Positions 1 through 9,115 of a stretch of 64,000 nucleotides of DNA are shown in pieces. Both the position numbers and the translations under genes were made by a program. The notes under the pieces are model-generated. The model did not search any database, was not told the DNA's origin, and worked only from the letters and a program-made list of their open reading frames with translations. Source of the DNA: Physella acuta (lineage: Eukaryota > Mollusca > Gastropoda > Physidae). Positions within the stretch are counted from its first letter, which is position 1, and the number at the start of each line of letters is the position of its first letter. Where the stretch lies: positions 72,613-136,612 of the forward strand of contig NW_026733037.1 in assembly GCF_028476545.1 (NCBI RefSeq), read 5' to 3'.

Positions 1-245
1 CATTATTTAGGGGGTGACACCAAGGCAAGAAATAGCAAAATATATAGAGAAAAATGATAATTCCACTTAATTAAGTGATCAATTCGAGTGTTAAATAGTC
101 TTTTAAGAGGAGCAAATCGAAAGTTTGAGGGGGGGGGGGTGTAAATCGAAAATTTAAAGTTTTCCCCGGGAAGGGTCGTTACGCCTCTGGGGGGTGACAC
201 CATTAAGTGCCGCACCGGGTGGCACCCGACCTCGCTACGCCACTG
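1..245. mobile_element. hAT-like MITE (family 1), cut by window start
   Basis: The end CTCGCTACGCCACTG at 231-245 is the terminal inverted repeat of the short G/C-tract elements seen complete at 27381, 46641 and 50532. The interior shows the same blocks: GGGTGACACC, a TATATAGAGAAAA block, G-runs followed by TGTAAATCGAAA, and CACTTAATGGTGTCACC read in reverse. The other end lies before base 1, so no target duplication can be tested. Confidence 0.75.
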
Positions 246-682
246 GTTTACTGTATTGTTTGCAAATATGTTCGTAGTTTACAATAGAAGTTATACAGCT
301 TCCATTCCATAGCTTAATATTATCTCACTTTTCTTATTGTTGTTTAATGTCACTATATCATATTTACTGTTTGAAACATGCCGTGTTCTGTACATAATAT
401 TATTTCGTGAGCGCCAGTCTCTGGGTCACACAGAGGCGAAGAGACCGATTGCGGCGCCCGGAGCAAACTATAAACTTTTCGCCCTACCACTCATTTGTAT
501 ATTTATTGGTGAAAAAGAGCCTCCCTTAGGAAAGTTCGCGGGCGATGTTATTAGTCATTCACTTTATAACGGTTTTTATGTTGGTGTCACAGGATTGACA
601 TAGAAACCAAAAAGTTACATAAGCCTGTAAAACCCAGTAACGGCCAATTTCCTTAACTTAAATATATATATACATATATAAT
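246..682. other. No gene seen; MITE scrap
   Basis: AT-rich unique-looking DNA. About 430-485 reads CAGAGGCGAAGAGACC followed by GGCGCCCGGAGCAAAC, a degenerate left end of the family-2 MITE that is complete at 17243. No supported gene. Confidence 0.4.
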
Positions 683-1064
683 TCTCTTCTTGGAGACGCT
701 AGAAAACAAGCTGTAAGCGCGCTCCCTACCACCCCACCCCTTCATGTTCTGGTGAGCTTTAGTTCACGCTAAATATTTACAATCGTAGAGCCGGGTTTAG
801 GGACGGCTACTAGGGGCAGATAATTTAGTTTTAAACGATTTTAAGCTTAAGGAAGGTTACTAAGAGGAGGCTGCTTTCACGGGGGTGGGGGTGTAGGGTA
901 GGGGTTGAGGGAAATGATTGTCTTTAAAGACCTACTGATAGTGTTTTAAGGCAAATATTTTCAGTGGCAGCATTGGTACTGTCAAATTCACAAATTATAA
1001 ATTACTGAAAAGTAGAAAATAAAACAACTAAATAGCGGCGTATGATATGCCGCGGGTCGGCTCG
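683..1064 (+). mobile_element. Helitron-like or foldback copy, left arm
   Basis: About 380 bp recur in reverse complement at 1669-2047. The copy begins TCTCTTCT after a TA-rich stretch. It ends with a near-palindrome around GCGGCGTATGATATGCCGC at about 1034-1052, then GGGTCGGCTCG. A TC start plus a hairpin close to the 3' end recalls non-autonomous Helitrons, but the terminal CTCG is not the usual CTRR and the flanking bases are not A/T. A foldback element is the alternative. Confidence 0.45.
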
Positions 1065-1454
1065 TTGTATATAATTTAGTACTGCAGCTCAAAAGGAGCG
1101 TTTTATTTTTTTTCCTTTCCCGTTCGGCTACCCCCCCCCCCCCGCTACCAAGGTTGGCGCCCGCGGCGACAGCCACACCTGCCCTCCCCTAGCTACGCCT
1201 CTGGGGTCGAGGGCCTGGTATCCTGATCGGTATTTTAAAATGTCACTTTAGATAACAAAACGAAATAGAAAAACAAAGAGAAAAATGAAGCTGGCTGTTA
1301 TTTAGATTAGTTTCATTCTCCTACATACCAAAAGTTTACGGACACAAAATAAAAGATTCTAGAGAAAACATTGAGACCTAATGACTGGATTTAACAGTCA
1401 GCAAAGCAGATTAAGTAGAATTCATCTGTTTCTCTGACCAACTTCTATGTGTGT

Positions 1455-1560
1455 TGTTAGCCCTATAATAACTTCAGATACCCAGAGCGAGATCAGAACT
1501 CGAACCTTTCGGGGTAGAAGTTATTTGCTCTAACGCACGGCCACGAGGCCTTACGTATAA
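1455..1560 (-). mobile_element. tRNA-derived SINE head
   Basis: Read on the minus strand there is a tRNA-like head: GGCCTCGTGGCCGTGCGTTAG with an A-box-like start, then GGTTCGAGTTC as B box, about 40 bases apart. No complete tRNA cloverleaf is apparent. It lies in the spacer between the two inverted copies at 683 and 1669. Confidence 0.45.
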
Positions 1561-1668
1561 GTATGACAATACCAAGCGGTATTGTTAATTTTGAAAAAAA
1601 CAGAGTAAGGGAGGTTAGAAGATAGGATTGGTTGGATAGGGATGGGTAAATTGTCAGTTTATTTGATA

Positions 1669-2047
1669 CGAGCTGACCCGCGGCGTATCATACGCCGCTA
1701 TTTAGTTGTTTGTTTCTACTTTTCAGTAATTTATAATTTGTGAATTCGACAGTACCAATGCTGCCATTGAAAATATTTGCTTAAAAACACTAACCCCCCC
1801 CCCCCCCCTCCCACGTGAAAGCAGCCTCCTCTTAGTTACCTCCTCTAAGTTTAAAATCGTTTCAAACTAAATTATCTGCCCCTAATAGCCGTCACCAAAC
1901 CCGTCTCTATGATTGTAAAATGTAAACAGAGTGAACACCGCTCACCAGATCATGTGGGGGTGGGGTGGGGTTGGTAGTGATAGAGAGAAAGAGAGGGGAC
2001 TGCAAGGAGGTGCTTGCAGCTTGTTTTCTAACTGATCCCAGAAGAGA
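1669..2047 (-). mobile_element. Helitron-like or foldback copy, right arm
   Basis: This is the inverted partner of 683-1064. The shared blocks appear in reverse order: CGAGCTGACCCGCGG, the hairpin GCGGCGTATCATACGCCGC, a stretch matching 960-1030, a C-run in place of the left arm's G-run, and AGAAGAGAATTATATATA at the outer end. The arms differ at many positions, so the pair is not a recent perfect inverted duplication. Confidence 0.45.
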
Positions 2048-2810
2048 ATTATATATATAGATAGATGTTGGATTTAATGATTTTACATTTTTATATTGTG
2101 CTTTGGCAATTAATCATTCATAAGCTCGCATATTTATCTCTTACGTGTTGTTGCAAACTGGCCATAAATCGACAACGAAGTTTTGTTTATAGATTATACT
2201 TCTGTAATCATTGCATTAGTATATTTTTAGTGGTGGTCGAAAAATGGTCGAAAATCGACCACTGCGTGTTTTATAGAGTATACAGTCTTCTATAACCACT
2301 GCGTTGTATTCTAATTGTATTCTATTACGTCAGCTGTGTGTATAAAGTATAATTACATCTTTACCTACTAATTTTCCAATTATTTGAAAATACGAATGAT
2401 ACGAAAATTGAGCACACTAGGCTAAAAGAATAATTATTTCAGTTTGAATTATATTTAAACTATTTATATTAGATTACGGCTTATTATTATGTGTGCGCGA
2501 ATAGATGTTTACTCCAATACGTCACTGGGCTATTTAATGACATAATGGAAACAGGCGCGATTTTTAAATGCAAAATTTGTAACGAAATTAATACCGAAAA
2601 CATTTACTTTCTTGAAACCTTCAATAATAACTAGGCGAGAGTAACTTGTGATTTAAACTTTAAACATACATTATTTAAATGTCTACTTCGAGTGACTGTT
2701 TGACCACACATTTCTACGTGTCAAATATTATTTTATATATGTACCAGTTTGTATATAGAGGTCATACGGAAAGAACTGTAAATTTTTCTTTAATTACATC
2801 ATCAACATAC
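2048..2810. other. No feature seen
   Basis: AT-rich DNA with short unsupported open frames. I see no repeat, gene or motif that I can defend. Confidence 0.5.
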
Positions 2811-3113
2811 CTAATCGTTTTAAGTGAACAACAAAATCTTTCTCCATTAAAATCGAGTTTAATTTAGAGTTATTCTTGTTTATAGCTGAAGGTTTTGTTC
2901 ACAAATAGTCGAACATGGATTTCAAAACCTGTCTATGATCTTGAATCAGTTGCTAATACAATCATCCAAACACTGTAGAGTTGAATACAAACATCGTTTA
3001 AATATAACTGATGCTATTTTCATATATTGCCTTGAATATAAGGTCTGTTTCTTAAATACATTAATCAACATCAGTTAACTTCCCGATCAACAGATTACTT
3101 TATTTAAAACAAC

Positions 3114-3313
3114 CAGTGTTTCTTCCAGACTTTTCTCCCCGGGGGTGGGGGGGGGGGTGGGGTGCACTTGAAATTTTCTGGGGGGGGGGGGGCGGACACT
3201 GTTAAAAGTATATATTTTCTATATAATTTTCATTCGTTCGGGGGGGGGGGCGGTAGACTTCTTCGGGGGGGGGGGGTGTGGGGGGGGCTGGAAGATGCCT
3301 GGAAGAAACTCTG
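3114..3313. mobile_element. hAT-like MITE (family 3) beside the gene A stop
   Basis: The termini are CAGTGTTTCTTCCAGAC and, in inverse, GGAAGAAACTCTG. The element is flanked by a perfect 8-bp target duplication AAAACAAC (3106-3113 and 3314-3321). The body is mostly G-runs with GCACTTGAAATTTTC. It sits a few bases downstream of the gene A stop codon. The homologous spot beside gene B at about 7805 is empty. Confidence 0.85.
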
Positions 3314-3323
3314 AAAACAACAC

Positions 3324-4266
3324 CTAATTAATCCTACCCCAGCTGATGTAGGTACAACTGTGCCCGCAGTCCGGAGTGTACGTGCACTGCATGCCAGCGA
3401 CACATTTAGGAAGTGACGTATCAGCTGGGTCGGGACTACACGTGTCGTGACAGACCCCGAGCTCCTGTAATAAGGTCAAAAGGTCCCTCGGAGCCGCCGA
3501 CAACAGGACTGAAATAAACATGTCAAAATTGCTCTAACTTCTTCTACAATACTAGTGCTTTATGTGTAAACATGATTGTATAGTATACATGTTCTTGTAA
3601 GGTCAATAGATCCCTCGGAACTCCCGACAAAAGGACTGAAGTAAATGTGTCAAAACGCTCTAACAGCTTCTACAATACTAGTGTTTTATTTGTAAACATG
3701 ATTGTATAGTGTGTATGTTCTTGTAAGGTCTAAAGCCCCCCACACAGGATGACTATATGCAGAGGCGTAGCAACGGGGGGGGGGGGGGCGGATCACACCG
3801 GGCGACACCAATTACGGGGGTGACACCAAGGCAAAAAATAGCAAAGCATATAGAGAAAACTTTGAGGGGGGGGGTGCAAATCGAAAGCTCGGGGGGGGGG
3901 GGGGTGCAAATCGAAAATTTGTCCCCGGGAAGGGTCGCTGCGCCACCATTAAGTGCCGCACCGGGTGACACCCGACCTCGCTACGCCACTGACTATATGT
4001 GAGCTGATGAATTTTCGCTAAAATTTATTTAGTCGCAAAGGGTTTTACATTTTTCCGTAGCTACGCTAGTGTATGATATATTAATTTTTAAAACATTTTC
4101 AAATATAAATACTATATGTAATTTAACTTACTTGGGTTTAATGTCAATGTAGATCTGTGTACCAAATCAAAAGAATGTATTATTTAGACCTAATAAAAAT
4201 AAAGATCAAACAGTTGTGATTACCAAACGATATCGCCAACAGAACCAGCAACACTACAGCTTTCAT
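3324..4266 (-). CDS. Gene A: small secreted six-cysteine WAP-like peptide
   Basis: Two exons on the minus strand. Exon 1 (4224-4266) encodes a hydrophobic leader starting MKAVVLLVLLAISF and ends in phase 1 at a GTAATC donor. Exon 2 (3324-3508) follows a TTTATTTCAG acceptor and ends in TAG. The 75-residue product has a leader, an APRDLLTLL segment where cleavage is likely, and cysteines spaced C-x3-C-x11-C-x5-C-x5-C-x3-C, ending CGHSC plus a short basic tail. It should be secreted with three disulfides. The D-x-S-L-P-K-C and C-G-H-x-C context resembles a WAP domain lacking Cys1 and Cys6, so inhibitor, antimicrobial or matrix roles are possible but unproven. An AATAAA on the minus strand (3100-3105) lies beyond the downstream MITE. 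The start is supported by paralogs B, C and D. Splicing is inferred, not observed. Confidence 0.8.
3594..3730 (-). pseudogene. Partial tandem copy of gene A exon 2 start, in its intron
   Basis: The segment repeats 3473-3593 with several differences. It includes a TTACTTCAG acceptor at about 3636-3643 and an open stretch reading VLLSGVPRDLLTL. It then passes into the repeated CAATACTAGTG and CATGATTGTATAG blocks without the cysteine-coding part. A third scrap, TTGTAAGGTCTAAAG, follows at 3721. It is a broken extra 5' half of exon 2 and could act as a decoy acceptor. Confidence 0.7.
3760..3991. mobile_element. hAT-like MITE (family 1) in intron 1 of gene A
   Basis: It starts CAGAGGCGTAGCAACG and ends CTCGCTACGCCACTG, with a perfect 8-bp duplication ACTATATG on both sides (3752-3759 and 3992-3999). 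The interior has G-runs and TGCAAATCGAAA blocks. It is absent from the equivalent gene B intron, so it inserted after the A/B duplication or was lost from B. Confidence 0.88.
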
Positions 4267-4350
4267 TGTAGTCGGTGTTCGGTCTATGTGACTAAAACAA
4301 GCTGACTTGGTACACAATGCTATACTAACGTGACTGGGCTATTTTAAAAA
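4267..4350 (-). promoter_or_regulatory. Gene A 5' leader and core promoter
   Basis: About 80 bp upstream of the ATG are nearly identical to the same interval before gene B (8321-8405), including GACCGAACACCGACTACA before the start codon. The TATA position reads TTTTAAAATAGCCC here, weaker than TATATATAGCCC in gene B. Confidence 0.5.
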
Positions 4351-4710
4351 AAAATAAGTCTAATCTTTAAAATAAGCTAATTTAAAACTTGTAAAACTGC
4401 TATCTAAAACAACACTAAAAGCTTGACCATACAATGTCCTGGGTCATAGGCCTAGCTGCTCCTCCCCCTCCCCCCGTTTCCCCCTATCAATTTACCGTGT
4501 TTACTAAAAAAAAGATCGATCCCTCGGGCAGATGAGGCTCGTTAGCTGGGGACAGCCACTCTTCTAAGAGAGACAACTCCAAAATTAAACAACTGCTGCC
4601 TTGTAGATTGTTCTTGGTTGGACAAAGGCTATGGAAGCAAATCCAAAAAGAAAAGCAGGCTGAAATCGGAGTCAATGGCCTCAATGGCGCATAACCAGTT
4701 GACACGTAAC

Positions 4711-4860
4711 GCTTAATTGTGTTGGAGGCGTGGTCGAGTCGGCAAAAAGCTCATGGTTAATAAATTCGAACAAAGTCTCGAGTTCAAACCCACTGGCAGA
4801 TAAATCTCGATCCCCCTCAACACTAATAATTAAGAACGAAGAAGAAAAGAAGACTAAAAA
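4711..4860 (+). mobile_element. tRNA-derived SINE
   Basis: GGAGGCGTGGTCGAGTCGGC looks like a tRNA-Leu-type head with an A box. GAGTTCAAACCC about 50 bases later is a B box. A-rich tail repeats AAGAACGAAGAAGAAAAG follow. The preceding block (about 4500-4710) shares AACTCCAAAATTAAAC and TTGTGTTGGAGG with 40240-40290, so it belongs to a longer composite SINE family. Confidence 0.55.
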
Positions 4861-4953
4861 AAGGTGGGATAGATAATTATTAACTCAAATTTCGTAGGAG
4901 CTTTTCAAAATAAATATCTTTATATCTCAAATGATAATTTTAATTATCTAAGC

Positions 4954-6287
4954 CAAGGGTCTCCAAACTTTTCAGCCCGAGGGCCGCATTAACTATCAAA
5001 TATCAGTTGGGGGGGGGGGGAGGGGGCAGAGTTTCTTCAAGACATCTCTTCGGAGTGGTAACCACCCCCCCACACCCGAAGAACGTGTACCGCCCCCACC
5101 CCCCTTAACGAAATATAATTTATATAGAAATATATACAAATTTCAAGTGACCCCCACGAGAAAAAAGTGTGAAAGAAACACTGTGAGTGGACCAACAACA
5201 CACTCGAGGTCGAAGTTTGATCTCAAATTATTCTTCACGTATTTCAATCTTGAAAATATTTGTTCACACAAGTATCTTGTTCCAAAATTTGAAAGGTACT
5301 TTGATGCAAACGTTTTAATATCAGGAAAATCTTCCTTTTGCAAAAACGTATAAAAAACCCACCCGCCCTTCTTTGAACATGCCTCTAATGCCCTCCAGCT
5401 GCAGTTCATCTTTGCAACTGGCCACATTTGCTTCAAATGGGTTCTGAAACAGTCTCACTTTTTCTGCCTTTGAATCCAAGTCAGAAAACCGCTACTGAAA
5501 CTGCAGCTGGAGGTCTTTGATGATCTCGTATGCAAATGACGCGCGGAACTCAGTTGTTGCTTCAGCCGTAAAGACCGTGCACTACTGAGAGTGCGTCAAG
5601 TTTTTGGCTTGTACTTGTTCCAAAAACATGACAAGTTTGGATCTGAAAGCCTTGGTGGGTGTATAGATCAGAAACTAAATTTCCATCTCTTGTAGTTTTA
5701 GGCTCAGAAAATTTAAATGACTAGTCATGTTTGCAGCAGAGGTCAATTTCTATATCCACTCTTCAACAGACAGTTAGTATATCAGCTTGTGGCTTGCCTT
5801 AACTTTCAAGGAAGTCACCTATTTCCTTTCTTAACTTAAATACTCTGCTCAGAAAAATTTCTCGCAAATTAGCCATCTTACTGCTGTGAAATATGGTAAA
5901 TCTTGCGATTCTGTGTTTCTATCTTTTAACATGTCTCTGAACTATCTATATTCTCTCCGGTAACAGTGTCATACATTCTATATAGGGAAGCCTGCTCTTG
6001 TGTTATGTTCATGTCTTCATCCACACCTCTAATTAACATAATCAGTTGAGATGTGGATCAGCTGTCCAGCGACTCATCCATTACAATTTAAAAAATGCTT
6101 GCATTTTTCGCTATTTGAGTCTCGATGTTTTCACCAATGTCTGCAACACGGCGGATAATAGTATTTGCAGCCAAAGCTACATTTTCAAATTGTTTTGAAT
6201 TTTCCGTGGACAAAAAGACCGCAGCGGGCCGGATGAGAGGACATCGCGGGACGCATCTGGCCCGCGGGCCGTAGTTTGGAGACCCGG
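4954..6287 (-). mobile_element. hAT transposon relic, ZBED/GTF2IRD2-type
   Basis: The left end CAAGGGTCTCCAAACTT and right end GGCCGTAGTTTGGAGACCC are the familiar hAT ends. They are flanked by 8-bp duplications ATCTAAGC (4946-4953) and ACCTAAGC (6288-6295), 7 of 8 matching. On the minus strand 5143-5436 encodes the C-terminal hAT dimerisation region, with DFPDIKTFASKYLSNFG then TRYLCEQIFSRLKYVKN. The rest of the transposase reads only in scattered frames, so the element is dead. A family-3 MITE lies inside near the left end and truncates the transposase tail. Confidence 0.85.
5027..5183. mobile_element. hAT-like MITE (family 3) nested in the hAT relic
   Basis: Ends CAGAGTTTCTTCAAGAC and GTGTGAAAGAAACACTG match the family-3 termini. 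The interior has C-runs and ACGAAATATAATTTATATAG shared with the copies near 25100 and 52620. No clear 8-bp duplication remains. Nesting makes it younger than the hAT at 4954. Confidence 0.7.
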
Positions 6288-6295
6288 ACCTAAGC

Positions 6296-6590
6296 CCACA
6301 AGCCTATGGTAGGTTAGGTTAGGTTTGCCTGTTACCCCTCCTGGGACATAGGCCGAGGACAAGAGCTTTCCAGACGTCTCTGTCCTGGGTTAGTCTCTCC
6401 AGGTGTATCTAATCTTCGTGGTGTCTTCTTCCAGGTCACGTCTCCAGGTCTTTCTTGGTCTGCCTCTCCTCCTCCTGCCCTTTGGATTCCAGGTGAGGGC
6501 CTGTCTTGTTATGCAAAATACAGGTTTATTGAGTGTGAGGCCAATCCAGTTCCACTTTCTCTGAAGGATCTCATTAATTCAAGCCTACAA
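6296..6590 (-). mobile_element. LINE 3' end fragment
   Basis: On the minus strand the translation reads RKWNWIGLTL, then GRRRRGRPRKTWRRDLEEDT, then DRDVW and LCPRRG-like text. This is the characteristic C-terminus of the invertebrate endonuclease/reverse-transcriptase LINE group. Only the 3' tail is present, as expected for 5' truncation during retrotransposition. It abuts the hAT relic in the A copy of the segmental duplication. Confidence 0.75.
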
Positions 6591-6633
6591 ACCGGGAGTT
6601 AAAGCGTAACCTCATATGAAAAAACATTATTTT

Positions 6634-6771
6634 ACTAACAGAGCCGTTGAAATAAATCTGTTCACACTATGTTTCATATTCAAAATTCTCTGATGCAGAT
6701 ACACTAACAGAGCCGTTGAAATAAATCTGTTCACACTATGTTTCATATTCAAAATTCTCTGATGCAGATAC
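6634..6771. repeat. Exact 69-bp tandem duplication
   Basis: Two adjacent copies (6634-6702 and 6703-6771) beginning ACTAACAGAGCCGTTGAAAT read identically. The neighbouring CTCTACTTTACCTG and GAGCCGGAAATGAT blocks recur at 8985-9035, so this is upstream flank shared by the A and B loci. Confidence 0.85.
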
Positions 6772-6772
6772 A

Positions 6773-7330
6773 CTCTACTTTACCTGCCCCAAATGTCTTG
6801 AACACGAGCCGGAAATGATATTTTAGCCAGCGAAGCTGTGTTGACACCACGCTACACTATGTCGGCCTTATGGATAAGATAGGAATTTTGCAAGAAATCT
6901 TGATATTTTTACACAGGCCTAACACTTTCTTATCATAGAATGAGATCACGATTGAACTTTAAAGATACAATTATTTTATCTATTTACTATCCATGCCGTG
7001 AAACTAAAAATAACCTCACTATAATTGTCTTGGCGTCAGTTCACAAAACTTGTATATTCCTGTTTAAATTACACCACTTTTTCGGTGTTTAACATTTGGG
7101 ATGTAATTATCGATATTTACTACATTAAGTTCACTGAATTCAGAGGCAAGGAAACATCGGTATGAAAGTGCAGACAATTTATCACGCTTTGAACCGTCAA
7201 CATCTTATTTATTAAGAATTTCTTCTATAATTTTAATATTTTATCGGACACACAGCATTTGTCTATTTGGGCATTTGTCGCATTCGGACAAGTGTCTATT
7301 CAAATGTTTTCATCAATCATATCTTCAACA
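6773..7330. other. No feature seen
   Basis: AT-rich DNA between the two segmental copies. No open frame or motif that I can support. Confidence 0.5.
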
Positions 7331-7631
7331 CACCTAATCGTTTAATTAAACAACAAACTACATCTCAAGTAAAAGCAAATTTAATTTTGAATTGTTCGTA
7401 TTGTGTAAACCAAAGGTCTAACATTGATTTCCAAACTTGCCTGTGATCTTGAATCGTGTGACAAGATTCAGTTGCTCACACATAATTTTTTTGCTCACAC
7501 AACTATCCAAGCACTGTAGATTTGAATGCAAAATGTGTTTAAATATAAATAATGCTATTTTCATGTACTGTGAACTTTAGACCATGAGTAACGTATCTAA
7601 ATCTTTGCACTCTATAAATCATATTCCTAAA

Positions 7632-7752
7632 CAGAGTTCCTTCAAAGCCTAACCCCGTTAACGAACCCTCTCCCCCCACCCGGAAAATTTAATCGGCCCA
7701 CACGTAAATATCAAATGCCTCCACGGAGAAAAAAAGTCTAAAAGAAACACAG
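7632..7752. mobile_element. hAT-like MITE (family 3), diverged
   Basis: Ends CAGAGTTCCTTCAAAG and TCTAAAAGAAACACAG with flanks TTCCTAAA and TTTCTAAA (7 of 8 matching). The interior has C-rich and GGAGAAAAAAAGTC blocks typical of the family. Confidence 0.65.
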
Positions 7753-7818
7753 TTTCTAAATAAATTTTTAACTCCGGTCGAATTCCCGACTCCCATATTT
7801 CTTCATTAAAAACGACGC

Positions 7819-8320
7819 CTAATTAATCTTACTCCAGTTGTAGACCATGCAGGTGTGACCACATCCGGGTATGTTGGTACACATCATCCCAGGGCCACAT
7901 TTAGGAAGTGACGTATCAGCTGGGTCGGGACTACACACGTCCTGACACACCCCGAGCTCCTGTAATAAGGTCAAACCATCCCTCGGAGCCCCCGACAACA
8001 GGACTGAAATAAACATGTCCAAACCTACCTCTACCTTCTACTATTATATTGTTTTATTTAGCTACGCGATTTTAAGGCAAGTGAAAGCTTGTCGCTAAAA
8101 TTTAGTCGCAAAGAGTTTACATTTTTCTATAGCTATGCAACTGTATAACACATTGGTTTTTAAACATGCTCACATATAAATACTATATGTAATTTAATTT
8201 ATTTCAATGTATGTATATCATCAAAATGATGTATTATTTAAACCAAATAAAAATAAAGATTAAACAGCTGTGATTACCAAACGATATCGCCAACAGAACA
8301 AGCAACACCACAGCCTTCAT
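7819..8320 (-). CDS. Gene B: small secreted six-cysteine WAP-like peptide
   Basis: Two exons on the minus strand. Exon 1 (8278-8320) encodes leader MKAVVLLVLLAISF and ends in phase 1 at GTAATC. Exon 2 (7819-8003) follows a TTTATTTCAG acceptor, giving 75 residues and a TAG stop. The intron is 274 nt. The cysteine spacing C-x3-C-x11-C-x5-C-x5-C-x3-C is identical to gene A, with LPKCGPGMMC and GCGHTC as the WAP-like part. The mature part differs from A mainly around the third to sixth cysteines, while leader and promoter are nearly identical. That pattern is often seen in fast-evolving secreted peptides; it is an impression, not a measured rate. The ORF is intact and both splice sites are canonical. 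Function is unknown: a protease-inhibitor-like, antimicrobial or matrix peptide is possible. Confidence 0.82.
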
Positions 8321-8405
8321 TGTAGTCGGTGTTTGGTCTGTGTGACTAAAGCAAGCTGACTTGGGACACAATGCTATACTAACGTAACTGGGCTATATAT
8401 AAAAA
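8321..8405 (-). promoter_or_regulatory. Gene B core promoter with TATA box
   Basis: Minus-strand TATATATAG (8393-8401) lies about 75-80 bp upstream of the ATG, followed by CCCAGTTACGTTAGTATAGC, a plausible start region. The interval is conserved with gene A, which supports a functional promoter. Confidence 0.6.
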
Positions 8406-8534
8406 TAAACAGTCTAATCTTTAAAAAAGCTATTTTTAAACTTTTAAAACTGCTATCTGAAACAACATTCAAAGTCTGACCACACATAGGCCTAGCAGTT
8501 CCTTCCATCTCTGCCCCCCCCCCCCTTATTCCGC

Positions 8535-8697
8535 CAGTATTTCTCTTCACTTTTTTTTCTCCTGGAAGACACTTGTGGGGGGGGGGGGGGCGGACTTTGG
8601 TAAAGTATGCATTTCCTGTAGAAATTTTCTTTCTTTCTGGGAGGGTGGGGGGGGGGGGGAGGGGCTCAGCTCGAAGAGATGTCTGAAAGAAACTCTG
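8535..8697. mobile_element. hAT-like MITE (family 3) upstream of gene B
   Basis: Starts CAGTATTTCTCTTCAC and ends TGTCTGAAAGAAACTCTG. Flanks are TATTCCGC (8527-8534) and TTTTCCGC (8698-8705), 7 of 8 matching. The body carries G-runs. It lies about 130 bp upstream of the gene B TATA box. Confidence 0.75.
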
Positions 8698-9115
8698 TTT
8701 TCCGCCCGTCTTTGATAAACAAGTAGGATAGACACACAATGTTTCAGTATACCACACATTAAAATGTAATTACAGCTTTTATAAATAAATTAACATTAAT
8801 TTCTCAAATGATAATTTTAACAACCAATTCTACAGACCAAGAGTTCAAGCATGACCGCAAATAAAAAATAAATAAAATCCTTTGCTAATAGAGAATTACA
8901 TGTTTGCTATATTTTAGCCTTCATATTAGGGTAAAAAGACGTCTTTGAATAGTGCTTCATATACCAAGGTTTCTGAATCAGATAAACTCTACTTCATCTG
9001 TCCAGTGTGACTTGGGCACGAACCGGAAATGATGATGTTTTATATTGATACCCACACTTTACACAAGGTTGGCCTTGAGGGTTATGTAAGAAATGGATCT
9101 GTCTGGGTTGAGGAT

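Larger units (their letters stand above)
2811..4950. repeat. Segmental duplication, copy A
   Basis: The sequence from CCTAATCGTTTTAAGTG through gene A to TCTCAAATGATAATTTTAA is alignable with 7330-8830 around gene B. The copies share 3' flank, exon 2, intron ends, exon 1 and promoter. The A copy is longer because it carries extra MITEs, a partial exon duplication and a SINE. The homology resumes at about 6590-6830, beyond a transposon and LINE insertion, and matches 8840-9040. Confidence 0.7.
7331..9080. repeat. Segmental duplication, copy B
   Basis: This is the partner of 2811-4950 plus 6590-6830. It contains gene B, a conserved promoter and the block CTCAAATGATAATTTTAA. It is the more compact copy, lacking the hAT, LINE tail, SINE, family-1 MITE and exon duplication of copy A. 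Confidence 0.7.

Noticed and set aside
3324-3521. Gene A and B exon 2 as stand-alone frames starting MFISVLL or MDMFISVLL
   Set aside because: Those starts lie in the intron; the ATG is part of CATGTTTATTTCAG. The conserved leader exon gives a proper signal peptide instead.
3753-4002. Frames on both strands over the MITE in gene A intron 1
   Set aside because: Glycine and proline runs come from G/C homopolymers of a non-coding MITE.
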